Source: an uncultured Lachnospiraceae bacterium
GTDB taxonomy: Bacteria > Bacillota_A > Clostridia > Lachnospirales > Lachnospiraceae
Length of the DNA: 9,538 bases
Direction: 5' to 3'
Assembly: GCA_910587495.1 (NCBI GenBank)
Contig: CAJUMT010000134.1
Span: 1-9,538, forward strand
This document shows, one piece after another, positions 1 to 6,889 of the stretch (position 1 is its first letter; every line of letters begins with the position of its first letter). Below the pieces are notes generated by a model that saw only the letters and a list, made by a program, of their open reading frames with translations, was not told where the DNA came from and ran no database searches. The position numbers and the translations under genes are program-made.

Positions 1-546
1 TTTCTGCCTGCAAAAACATCTGTGGTGGATTCCGACCAGTCAAACCCGAAAGTAATGTTACACTATCCAGTCCCTATAAAGCTGAAATATTCTAAAATCA
101 TAGGCGGGTGTGATCTTTATAATCAGGGGAAAATCTCGGATCTTCTGCATGAACGAAGATTTTATTTTATGGACTGTGGGATTGCCAATTGTATATCCAG
201 AATGATCCCCATTGACAATAAGACAGTCAGAGGGATCCTTACAGAAAATTTTGCGTATACGGAATTATACAGAGTATATCAGTCGGATCAGGTGAAAGGG
301 GATAAGCCCTGTTGCTCTGTATATAACGAATATGAACTGGACTTTATGGTTGTAGATAAAGATGATAAAAAATATGGGATAGAAATCAAATCAACAGATT
401 CGGGCAAGCCAGTATCTTTAATGGTGTATTTGGATCTGCGTATGATAGATGAAGGATATTTGGCGGGAAAGACCCAGAGAGGGATCAGGAAAGATAAATA
501 TTCCATACCAATTTATACGGTTGGGTGCAGATTTCCGTACCGTTAG
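1..546 (+). CDS. DUF4143 protein (AAA+ ATPase/DUF4143 family), C-terminal part only
   Basis: The frame is open from the first base, so the gene starts upstream; 181 residues and a TAG stop are visible. Members of this family pair an N-terminal AAA+ ATPase with a C-terminal DUF4143 domain that resembles a PD-(D/E)XK nuclease fold; their cellular role is mostly unknown, though many are accessory or defence-like genes. Numbering from base 1, the visible part shows the family pattern: FMDCGI near residues 56-61, then GILTENF with Glu82, then ELDF with Asp114, then GIEIKS with Glu128 and Lys130. This E...D...ExK order is the DUF4143 signature. The Walker motifs would lie outside the window. The GTG at base 22 has no role as a start because the frame continues upstream in the same domain. 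No clear terminator hairpin follows the stop. Family assignment is fairly firm; no specific function is claimed. Confidence 0.8.
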   Translation, partial: FLPAKTSVVDSDQSNPKVMLHYPVPIKLKYSKIIGGCDLYNQGKISDLLHERRFYFMDCGIANCISRMIPIDNKTVRGILTENFAYTELYRVYQSDQVKGDKPCCSVYNEYELDFMVVDKDDKKYGIEIKSTDSGKPVSLMVYLDLRMIDEGYLAGKTQRGIRKDKYSIPIYTVGCRFPYR

Positions 547-559
547 ATATATTTTTAAG

Positions 560-589
560 TTGACGTAATCCCTGTAATCAGTATATATT
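560..589 (+). promoter_or_regulatory. Sigma-A-type promoter for the chemotaxis receptor gene
   Basis: TTGACG at 560-565 is followed by TATATT at 584-589 (18-bp spacer); TATATA at 582-587 gives a 16-bp spacer. It lies 14 bp after the DUF4143 stop and about 70 bp before the receptor start, leaving a T-rich leader. No sigma-D (flagellar) type element was seen, so this receptor gene appears to use the housekeeping sigma factor. Confidence 0.55.
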
Positions 590-647
590 GGCATTTTTTT
601 CTTGTTTTTTTCTTTGTTGCTGTTATTATCACAATGAATATATATGT

Positions 648-654
648 AAGGGAG
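648..654 (+). promoter_or_regulatory. Ribosome binding site that decides the receptor start
   Basis: AAGGGAG at 648-654 lies only 1 nt before the ATG at 656 but 7 nt before the ATG at 662. Normal Shine-Dalgarno spacing therefore favours 662, removing the first two codons (Met-Cys) of the longest reading frame. Confidence 0.7.
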
Positions 655-661
655 TATGTGT

Positions 662-2662
662 ATGGAACACAAAAAAGAAAAAGCCTTCCAGGCCGGCACT
701 GTCAGGCGAGGCTTAGGCATCACAGAAAAACTGGCATCGGCCATTGTGGTGAGTGTGGTGATCGCGGTGGCGATCCTGTTTGCTGTTGTCTATTTTCAGA
801 TGTCCCGCGCATTGCTGGACAAAAGTGAAAATTTGCTGCAGACCACTACGGACCGCACACTTCAGGAGACCAGGGCCTGGATGAACGGCACACTGACCAT
901 GCTGGAAGCGCAGCGAGATACCATTGAGTACGAGGACATGGATGTCCCGGCTATGATGGACTATATCCGGCATACCGTGGATAAAAACGAAGCTTACCCT
1001 GCCGGACTGTATGTGGCGCTGACGGACGGCTCTTTGTATCACGCCTCCTTTGTTCCCGGGCCTGATTTTGACGCCGCCGCAAAGAGTTGGTATCAGGATG
1101 GTCTCCAGTCGGATGCGTTCATCCTGGGAGACGTGTATTTCGATGAGGACAGCCAGTCCTATGTGGTAGGCGCTTCCGGCGTGTTGAAGACCGCTGATGG
1201 GGCTGTACGCGGTGTTGCGGCGGCGGATGTCTATCTTGATTCGATCTCTAAGATCGTGAGCAATGTACAGATCGAGGATACAGGTGGCATTTTTCTCGTG
1301 GATACCCGGACGGATACCATCATCGGCCATCGTGACAAGGAGATCACCGGGCAGAAGCTGGATGAGATAAAAGACGACATGTTTGTTTATGCAAGCCAGC
1401 AGATAGCAGAAGGAAAAGTGGGACTTTCACTTTATGATGATACATATATTCAAGTGGCGCATGTTCCAGACAGCGACTGGATTGCTGTGGCATATGTGTC
1501 CCGGGCAGAGGTCCTGCATGAGTTGTACCAGCTCACAGGCAGTATGCTGGCAGTAGCCGTCCTGGCTGTGCTGGTCCTGATACTTCTGGTGGTAATCCAG
1601 GTTCGCCGTGTTATCGGCCGTCCGGTTAAGGAGCTGAGCCTAGTGGCTACACGGATCGCTCAGGGTGAGCTGGATCAGTCCATCCACTACCAGTCCAGAG
1701 ATGAGTTGGGCGTGTTGGCCAGCGACTTCAACCAAGTTACACTTTGGCTTCGGGAATATGTAGCCTATATCGAGGAGATCTCCGAAAAGTTGCGGGCGAT
1801 CGCGGCAGGGGATCTGACCTTTACCTTGGAAAATGAATATACTGGTGAATTTGAAAAGATCAAGATTGCTCTTGACGAGATATCCCATGCGCTGAACAGC
1901 ACCATGAGTCAGCTGCGTGCCACGTCCAGAGATGTGGCTGCCGGTGCTGAGCAAGTCTCCAACGGAGCCACTACATTATCTCAGGGTTCTACCGAGCAGG
2001 CAGCCGAAGTAGAGACTTTGGCCGGACATATGAACGCTGTATCGGAAAGTGTTCACAATATTTCCAAAGGGGCGCAGAAAGCCAGCCTTATTTCTCAAGA
2101 TGTTCGGAGCGGGCTTTTGTCCAGCAAAGACAAGATGCAGAATATGACCGTGGTAATCCAGCGGATCAGCGACCGGTCCACGGAGATCCATAAAATCGTC
2201 AAGACGATCGAGGATATCGCTTTTCAGACGAATATATTGGCTTTAAACGCCGCTGTAGAGGCTGCTCGAGCAGGGGAGGCCGGAAAAGGGTTCGCCGTGG
2301 TCGCGGATGAGGTTCGCGCCTTGGCTGGTAAATCTTCATCCGCAGCTAAGGAAACTACGGTTCTGCTGAGTCAGACAGTAGACTCTATGGAAGAAGGCGT
2401 ACATGCAGCCCAAGATACGGCGGATTCCATTCTCAAAGTGGTCGATTTGGCAGATGAGATGAACAAACTCTTGGATGGCATCGCAGATTACACCAGGCAG
2501 CAGGATTCCAATGCCGCCGAGATCACGCATGGGATTGAACAGATCTCCACTGTTGTTCAGAGCAACGTGTCTACGGCAGAAGCCAGCGCTGCTGCCAGTG
2601 AAGAGCTGGCCAGTCAAGCCGCTATGCTCCGGGAGCTGGTAGCTAAATTCCGATTGCGGTAA
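662..2662 (+). CDS. Methyl-accepting chemotaxis protein with dCache sensor domain
   Basis: This is a transmembrane chemoreceptor that would bind a small ligand outside the cell and control the CheA kinase through CheW. From the ATG at 662 it has 666 residues: a basic cytoplasmic N-terminus, membrane segment 1 at about 25-45, an extracellular dCache domain at about 48-285, membrane segment 2 at about 295-314, a HAMP domain at about 315-368, a second divergent HAMP-like unit at about 369-420 (AIAAGDLTFTLENEYTGEF), and the long signalling coiled coil to the C-terminus. The hairpin tip is textbook: IAFQTNILALNAAVEAARAG around residues 519-538, then KGFAVVADEVRALAGKS. About 130 residues run from the tip to the end, compatible with a class of roughly 36 heptads. 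There is no NWETF-type CheR tether; it ends LVAKFRLR, as many clostridial receptors do. The sensor keeps part of the dCache amino-acid motif (Lys141-Ser-Trp143-Tyr144, Asp189), with Lys where Arg is usual. It is monocistronic, with its own promoter and terminator. The ligand is unknown. Confidence 0.95.
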   Translation: MEHKKEKAFQAGTVRRGLGITEKLASAIVVSVVIAVAILFAVVYFQMSRALLDKSENLLQTTTDRTLQETRAWMNGTLTMLEAQRDTIEYEDMDVPAMMDYIRHTVDKNEAYPAGLYVALTDGSLYHASFVPGPDFDAAAKSWYQDGLQSDAFILGDVYFDEDSQSYVVGASGVLKTADGAVRGVAAADVYLDSISKIVSNVQIEDTGGIFLVDTRTDTIIGHRDKEITGQKLDEIKDDMFVYASQQIAEGKVGLSLYDDTYIQVAHVPDSDWIAVAYVSRAEVLHELYQLTGSMLAVAVLAVLVLILLVVIQVRRVIGRPVKELSLVATRIAQGELDQSIHYQSRDELGVLASDFNQVTLWLREYVAYIEEISEKLRAIAAGDLTFTLENEYTGEFEKIKIALDEISHALNSTMSQLRATSRDVAAGAEQVSNGATTLSQGSTEQAAEVETLAGHMNAVSESVHNISKGAQKASLISQDVRSGLLSSKDKMQNMTVVIQRISDRSTEIHKIVKTIEDIAFQTNILALNAAVEAARAGEAGKGFAVVADEVRALAGKSSSAAKETTVLLSQTVDSMEEGVHAAQDTADSILKVVDLADEMNKLLDGIADYTRQQDSNAAEITHGIEQISTVVQSNVSTAEASAAASEELASQAAMLRELVAKFRLR

Positions 2663-2670
2663 TCATTCAT

Positions 2671-2700
2671 AAAGGGCGGTGATTTTCACCGCCCTTTTAA
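2671..2700 (+). terminator. Strong hairpin terminator between convergent genes
   Basis: A perfect 12-bp stem (AAAGGGCGGTGA at 2671-2682 paired with TCACCGCCCTTT at 2686-2697) closes a 3-nt loop and ends in TTTT. It sits 8 bp after the receptor stop and 13 bp before the stop of the convergent lipoprotein gene. The A-run on the other flank lets it serve both strands, although the U-tract is short in each direction. Confidence 0.85.
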
Positions 2701-2710
2701 TGTTTATGTA

Positions 2711-3823
2711 TCAGTTTAATACCAGTTCTTTCCAGCGACTGTCGGACACCAGCGCGATATAAGTCTTGCCGGTATTCAGAGTGATCAGGTTGCCATCCAT
2801 ATCATAGAAGCGGGTGGGATCCATATCATGTCCCTTCGACCAGGTGACCGGGATCGCTTTTCCGCCTGTGACGTAGTAGCCGCTGCGACCGCTTTGCTCA
2901 ATGATGTTAAACTGCATATAGCCGTTGCTGTCATACTGCTTGTGGGTCGCGTTCTGAATGAGGATGTTGGTGAAGGCCAACTGTTTATTGTCGTTAGCCG
3001 GATCGGTGTGCTTCATGCCATATTCAGAATACAGATAAGTGTTGCTGGCAGCATCATAATCTAATTGGGAACCATTATGGCCAAATGGGAGATCCACCAA
3101 CGTGCAGTCGATAGAATCGGACGCTTCGGACAAATCGACCGGGTTTGTTTCGCTGGCAAACTGCCAGTGGGGGCCGGGATAGTGTTCCGTGTATTCTGTA
3201 GAATAACCGGCGGATTTGAACCGGCTTTCCAGTTCGCCGGTTGTAACATATTCTGTAAACTCCCGGGATTTTCCGTTGTTGATTCTTTTAAAGCCTCCGC
3301 TTAAATGATATACCCAGGGATTTTTAAGAAAAACGTCGATGTAATAGGGGCCGCCGTCATGGACGACTACCGCATTGTATTCTGGAGCGATCATAAAGTT
3401 GGTCGGACGCACGCTTCTTATACTTCCGAACTGAGTGATCTTGCCCCAGTCTTTTACGATGGCCATAAAACGGGTAATCTCGCCGTTGGCGGTGCTGTTC
3501 ATCATCTCATAGACGATGTCCGCCTGGGTCAGTCCAAAATGCTGAAGGGCAGTTTTTTCATTGTCTACCATGATTGCAACGGGACGCTGGGACTGTAAAG
3601 ACTCGTCGAGCCATTCGTTGGTCAATTCGCTGCGGTACATGCCTTCGCGGACTTCTTCTACGGGTTCCTCTTCGGGATCTTCTTCGGGTTCCTCATCAGA
3701 CGCTGCCTGATCGGAAATATCTGTGACTGCGGGAGCCGTAGGTTCTTCGCTGCTTCCGCATCCGGCCAGCGAAGTACATGCCAGAACCGCGGACAGCAAA
3801 AGCAGTATCGTTTTTTGCTTCAT
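2711..3823 (-). CDS. DUF3048 (YerB-like) lipoprotein
   Basis: This is a predicted surface lipoprotein of 370 residues. The start is placed at the ATG at 3823, not the in-frame ATG at 3886, because it is preceded by AAAGGA with 9-nt spacing, gives a clean signal peptide, and lies downstream of the likely -10 element. MKQKTILLLLSAVLACTSLA leads into a lipobox (LAGC) with Cys22 as the lipidation site. A strongly acidic, Glu/Pro-rich linker spans about 26-60 and would hold the folded part off the membrane. The DUF3048 N-terminal domain begins near residue 70 (RPVAIMVDN, then QADIVYEMM, EITRFMAI and FGSIRSVRPTNF); the C-terminal DUF3048 domain runs to WKELVLN at the end. B. subtilis YerB is the named relative, but its biochemical role is not settled, so none is claimed. 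The gene is divergent from the HtrA protease gene, with about 160 bp of shared control region, and convergent with the chemoreceptor gene. Confidence 0.9.
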   Translation of the reverse strand: MKQKTILLLLSAVLACTSLAGCGSSEEPTAPAVTDISDQAASDEEPEEDPEEEPVEEVREGMYRSELTNEWLDESLQSQRPVAIMVDNEKTALQHFGLTQADIVYEMMNSTANGEITRFMAIVKDWGKITQFGSIRSVRPTNFMIAPEYNAVVVHDGGPYYIDVFLKNPWVYHLSGGFKRINNGKSREFTEYVTTGELESRFKSAGYSTEYTEHYPGPHWQFASETNPVDLSEASDSIDCTLVDLPFGHNGSQLDYDAASNTYLYSEYGMKHTDPANDNKQLAFTNILIQNATHKQYDSNGYMQFNIIEQSGRSGYYVTGGKAIPVTWSKGHDMDPTRFYDMDGNLITLNTGKTYIALVSDSRWKELVLN

Positions 3824-3868
3824 GTAAATAAATCCTTTCTTCCATGTTCTTTTACAAGTGATTTCATA

Positions 3869-3897
3869 AGTATACACTATTTTCAAAGATTTTTAAA
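3869..3897 (-). promoter_or_regulatory. Promoter for the DUF3048 lipoprotein gene
   Basis: Read on the minus strand, TTTAAA (3897-3892) and TATACT (3874-3869) are separated by 17 bp. The -10 is strong and the -35 moderate. The transcript would start near 3862, inside the extended reading frame, which supports translation from 3823. The -35 overlaps one of a pair of 10-bp near-repeats (TTTCAAAGAT at 3881-3890, TTTTAAAGAT at 3891-3900). Confidence 0.5.
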
Positions 3898-3903
3898 GAT
3901 TTA

Positions 3904-3925
3904 ATCACAATTCCATCACAATTCC
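3904..3925 (+). repeat. Perfect tandem 11-bp direct repeat, likely response-regulator site
   Basis: ATCACAATTCC occurs twice head to tail at 3904-3914 and 3915-3925. An ATCACA half-site every 11 bp (6 + 5 + 6) is the geometry recognised by OmpR/PhoB-family response regulators, which bind as tandem dimers to one face of the helix. The repeat occupies the place of the -35 box of the HtrA promoter. The regulator itself is not encoded in the window, so its identity is inference. Confidence 0.6.
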
Positions 3926-3926
3926 C

Positions 3927-3935
3927 TGTTATATT
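3927..3935 (+). promoter_or_regulatory. Extended -10 promoter of the HtrA-like protease gene
   Basis: TGTTATATT fits the extended -10 form TGn-TATAnT, with the hexamer at 3930-3935. No good -35 hexamer lies 16-18 bp upstream; the tandem repeat at 3904-3925 is there instead. This is the usual appearance of an activator-dependent promoter. Transcription would begin near 3942, leaving a leader of about 40 nt with GGAAAGGGG at 3965-3973, 9 nt before the ATG. Confidence 0.55.
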
Positions 3936-3982
3936 GGTAGCATCCAAAGAGGAAAACATACAATGGAAAGGGGAATATAAAA

Positions 3983-5347
3983 ATGTATGATGAAATGAAC
4001 AATAATACAAACACATATAATTACTCTGATACCAACACAGAGAGCGGCTATATTCATTATGATTCATCTTCGGCCATTAAGCAGCCGAAGAAAAAGAAAA
4101 AAGGCGGTTTTGGAAAGACGGTGGCCAAATGCGTGGTACTCGCTCTCGTATTTGGCAGCGTGTCCGGCGCGGCTTTTATGGGGACTTATATAGGAAGGCA
4201 GGCGATGGGGACTGACGCGGGTGCGCAGGCATCTTCTTCCGGTTCAGAGTTGTATAAAGCGGATGTGGCGCCTGGCACGACGACGGTGGCAAACAGCAGT
4301 TCGGACGTTTATGATGTATCCGATATCGTAAAGAACTGCATGCCGTCAGTGGTATCAATTACAAATGTAGGCACCACGGAGTTCCAGACATTTTTCGGCA
4401 TGTATGAGCAGGAGAGCCAGTCCAGCGGTTCGGGGATTATTATCGGGAAGAACGATACGGAGCTTCTGATTGTGACCAACAACCATGTGATTTCCAATGC
4501 CAAGGAGATAAGCGTGTATTTTAACTCTGACGGGGAGGACGCGGACGAGGACAATGTTTTTTCTGCCAAGATTAAAGGCACGGATGTGAATAAAGACCTG
4601 GCGGTTATTTCTGTGGCGCTTGAAGATATTCCGCAGGAGACATTAGATATCGTCAAGATTGCGACTATTGGCGATTCGGCCATGCTGGAGATTGGAGAGC
4701 CTGTAGTGGCCATCGGCAACGCTTACGGCTATGGACTATCTGTTACTTCCGGGATTGTCAGCGCGCTGAACCGCGAGGTAAGCGTGCAGTCTGAAGGGCA
4801 GACCATTACAAATAAACTGATCCAGACCGATGCGGCGATCAATCCGGGTAACAGCGGCGGCGCTCTGTTAAACAGCAGGGGAGAATTGATCGGCATTAAT
4901 TCTGTGAAGTTTATTTCGGAAGACGTGGAGGGCATGGGCTATGCGATTCCTATCAGTGATGTAGAATCCATTATTGGTGATCTGATGAACAAAGTCATGC
5001 GTGACCAGGTGAAGGAAGTTGACAGAGGATACCTTGGCATCAATGGCGTGGATGTGACCTCCGATGTTTCTAAAAGCTATGGTATGCCCATCGGCGCATA
5101 TGTCGATAAAGTAGTGGACGGCGCGGCTGCACAGAAGGCAGGGATACAAAAGGGCGATATTATCACCAAGCTGGACGGTTCCAGCATCACCAGTTACAAC
5201 CAGTTAAAAGAAGCGCTTTCCTATTACGCCGCGGGTGAGACGGTTCCAATCACAATTCAAAGACTGGACGGCCCGGAATATAAGGAAATCACGCTGGATA
5301 TTACTTTAAGTACCAGCCTGCAGGCCGGAGTAAAAAGCGAAGAATAG
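3983..5347 (+). CDS. HtrA/DegP-like membrane-anchored serine protease with PDZ domain
   Basis: This trypsin-fold protease and chaperone would degrade misfolded proteins outside the membrane. It has 454 residues: an Asn/Thr/Tyr-rich cytoplasmic tail, a Lys-rich stretch (36-40), one membrane segment at about 47-70 that acts as a signal anchor, a low-complexity Ser/Ala linker, the protease domain at about 110-335, and a single PDZ domain at about 348-430 (YLGINGVDV to VPITIQR). The catalytic triad is complete: His168 in TNNHV, Asp205 in NKDLAV and Ser291 in NPGNSGGALLN. The oxyanion region (GNSGG) is intact, so it should be active. One PDZ plus an N-terminal anchor is the usual Gram-positive HtrA design, as in B. 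subtilis HtrA/YvtA. It has its own promoter with a phased tandem repeat and its own terminator, so it is probably a single-gene unit. It lies just before an operon of three more protease-family genes. Which HtrA orthologue it is cannot be decided here, so no symbol is given. Confidence 0.95.
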   Translation: MYDEMNNNTNTYNYSDTNTESGYIHYDSSSAIKQPKKKKKGGFGKTVAKCVVLALVFGSVSGAAFMGTYIGRQAMGTDAGAQASSSGSELYKADVAPGTTTVANSSSDVYDVSDIVKNCMPSVVSITNVGTTEFQTFFGMYEQESQSSGSGIIIGKNDTELLIVTNNHVISNAKEISVYFNSDGEDADEDNVFSAKIKGTDVNKDLAVISVALEDIPQETLDIVKIATIGDSAMLEIGEPVVAIGNAYGYGLSVTSGIVSALNREVSVQSEGQTITNKLIQTDAAINPGNSGGALLNSRGELIGINSVKFISEDVEGMGYAIPISDVESIIGDLMNKVMRDQVKEVDRGYLGINGVDVTSDVSKSYGMPIGAYVDKVVDGAAAQKAGIQKGDIITKLDGSSITSYNQLKEALSYYAAGETVPITIQRLDGPEYKEITLDITLSTSLQAGVKSEE

Positions 5348-5362
5348 ATATAAAATACAGAA

Positions 5363-5401
5363 AAGGGCTGTCTATGAAAAATGTGGCAGCCCTTACTTTT
5401 T
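5363..5401 (+). terminator. Terminator of the HtrA-like gene
   Basis: AAGGGCTG (5363-5370) pairs perfectly with CAGCCCTT (5387-5394) around a 16-nt loop; a G-U and a C-G pair extend the stem inward. The tail is AC followed by five T residues. It starts 15 bp after the stop codon and separates the HtrA gene from the clpX-like operon. Confidence 0.8.
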
Positions 5402-5415
5402 AATAAAATCTTTAC

Positions 5416-5444
5416 TTGTTCCTCTTAAGGCTGTATTATATAAT
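5416..5444 (+). promoter_or_regulatory. Promoter of the clpX-like operon
   Basis: TTGTTC (5416-5421) and a perfect TATAAT (5439-5444) are separated by 17 bp. An overlapping alternative is TTTACT (5411-5416) with TATTAT (5434-5439), also 17 bp apart. Either would start transcription about 35-40 nt before the ATG. The ribosome binding site is AAAAGGGG at 5471-5478. No CtsR-like heptanucleotide operator was recognised. Confidence 0.6.
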
Positions 5445-5485
5445 TTATATAACAAAAGTATCTTACATAAAAAAGGGGAATCTAT

Positions 5486-6886
5486 ATGGACATAGACAAT
5501 AAGGAACAGGAAGTAGAAAAGGAGACAGAAGGCACGGATTACGAAGACGTATGTTTTGTATGCCATCGCCCCCAGAGTAAAGCCGGAAAGATGATCCATC
5601 TGACCAAAGACATCTGTATCTGTCCGGAGTGTATGCAAAGAACCATGGATATGATGAGTAAAAGCGGGATGGATTACAGCAAGATGGACTTTTCTAAGAT
5701 GCCCAATATTAGTATGATCAATTTGTCTGATCTGCAGAATATGATCCCCAGGCGTCAGAAAGTAAAGAAAAAAGCGCCGCAGACAGATAAAGAGCCAAGG
5801 AAGGCTTTTGACATTCGTTCTGTACCCGCGCCTCATAAGATCAAAGAAAGTCTGGACGAGTATGTGATCGGACAGGAACAGGCAAAAAAAGTCATTTCAG
5901 TGGCGGTCTATAATCATTATAAACGCGTAGCGGCAGGTGCGGACGATATTGAGATCGAAAAATCTAATATGCTGATGATTGGGCCTACAGGAAGCGGCAA
6001 GACCTACCTGGTGAAGACACTGGCAAGGCTTTTGGATGTGCCGTTGGCGATTGCGGACGCCACTTCACTGACTGAGGCAGGTTATATTGGCGACGATATT
6101 GAAAGCGTACTTTCCAAACTTCTGGCTGCCGCCGATAATGACGTAGAAAAGGCAGAAAGAGGCATCGTTTTTATTGACGAGATCGATAAGATTGCCAAAA
6201 AAAGGAATACGAATCAGAGAGATGTAAGCGGCGAGTCTGTGCAGCAGGGAATGTTAAAGCTTTTGGAGGGCGCTGAAGTGGAGGTGCCTGTAGGCGCCAA
6301 CAGCAAAAACGCCATGGTGCCTTTGGAGACGATCAATACAAAAAATATTTTGTTTATTTGCGGCGGCGCTTTTCCGGAGCTGGAGAATATTATTAAAGAA
6401 CGTCTGAATAAACAGTCGTCTATCGGATTTTTTGCGGATCTTAAAGACAAGTACGATAATGACAAAAATCTGCTTCGCCAGGTGACGGTTGAAGATATCC
6501 GCAATTTTGGAATGATCCCGGAGTTTATCGGAAGGCTTCCTATAATCTATACGCTGGATGCCCTGGATGAAGATATGATGGTCAGAGTCTTGAAAGAGCC
6601 GAAAAATGCTATCTTAAAACAGTATCAGAAACTTTTGGCTTTAGATGAAGTAAAACTTGATTTTACAGAGGAAGCTCTGCGCGCCATTGCGAAAAAGGCT
6701 ATGGAAAAGGATACAGGTGCCCGGGCGTTAAGAGCGATCATAGAAGATTTTATGCTGGATATTATGTATGAGATTCCAAAAGATGAGAATATCGGACAAG
6801 TGACGATTACAGAAGATTATATCGAACACAGAGGAGGCCCTATGATTACCATGCGGGGCATTCCGATGCTTTCGATGCAGGGGTAG
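5486..6886 (+). CDS. clpX: ClpX-family AAA+ unfoldase (divergent ClpX paralogue)
   Basis: ClpX hexamers use ATP to unfold tagged proteins and feed them to the ClpP peptidase in the cytoplasm. This 466-residue copy has a zinc-binding N-domain (Cys23/Cys26 and Cys46/Cys49, plus an extra Cys44), Walker A GPTGSGKT (166-173), Walker B IVFIDEID with Asp231/Glu232, the pore loop GYIG (199-202, usually GYVG), the ClpP-docking IGF (313-315), and the sensor-2 GAR at 411-413. These imply an active ATPase able to dock on ClpP. Differences from housekeeping ClpX: about 40 extra residues; a Met-rich linker (nine Met between residues 50 and 86); the substrate-selecting RKH loop reads SKN (273-275); and a Met-rich C-terminal tail. 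No tig or clpP gene is adjacent, unlike the usual clpP-clpX setting. It leads an operon with an LspA-like protease 3 nt downstream. Whether it is a second clpX or this organism's only one cannot be told here. Confidence 0.92.
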   Translation: MDIDNKEQEVEKETEGTDYEDVCFVCHRPQSKAGKMIHLTKDICICPECMQRTMDMMSKSGMDYSKMDFSKMPNISMINLSDLQNMIPRRQKVKKKAPQTDKEPRKAFDIRSVPAPHKIKESLDEYVIGQEQAKKVISVAVYNHYKRVAAGADDIEIEKSNMLMIGPTGSGKTYLVKTLARLLDVPLAIADATSLTEAGYIGDDIESVLSKLLAAADNDVEKAERGIVFIDEIDKIAKKRNTNQRDVSGESVQQGMLKLLEGAEVEVPVGANSKNAMVPLETINTKNILFICGGAFPELENIIKERLNKQSSIGFFADLKDKYDNDKNLLRQVTVEDIRNFGMIPEFIGRLPIIYTLDALDEDMMVRVLKEPKNAILKQYQKLLALDEVKLDFTEEALRAIAKKAMEKDTGARALRAIIEDFMLDIMYEIPKDENIGQVTITEDYIEHRGGPMITMRGIPMLSMQG

Positions 6887-6889
6887 AAG

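Noticed and set aside
593..630. T-rich tract before the chemoreceptor gene, considered as a terminator for the DUF4143 gene
   Set aside because: No stable GC-rich stem precedes the T-runs, and the tract lies after the likely promoter, within the receptor leader.
713..1330. 205-codon open frame on the minus strand
   Set aside because: It lies entirely antisense to the chemoreceptor sensor domain, has no ribosome binding site worth noting and matches no family pattern. It is an antisense shadow.
3824..3886. 21-residue N-terminal extension of the DUF3048 lipoprotein
   Set aside because: It would bury the signal peptide and lipobox, overlaps the -10 element, and has a worse ribosome binding site than the ATG at 3823.
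3963..3980. Five-codon reading frame (MERGI) just before the HtrA gene, with AGAGG 10 nt upstream
   Set aside because: It mostly consists of the HtrA Shine-Dalgarno sequence itself; an ATG next to a purine-rich site arises easily by chance, and nothing suggests a leader peptide.
5393..5836. 147-codon minus-strand frame over the clpX-like promoter and N-terminus
   Set aside because: It crosses the HtrA terminator, the operon promoter and the zinc domain of the ClpX-like gene, and its product looks like random antisense translation.
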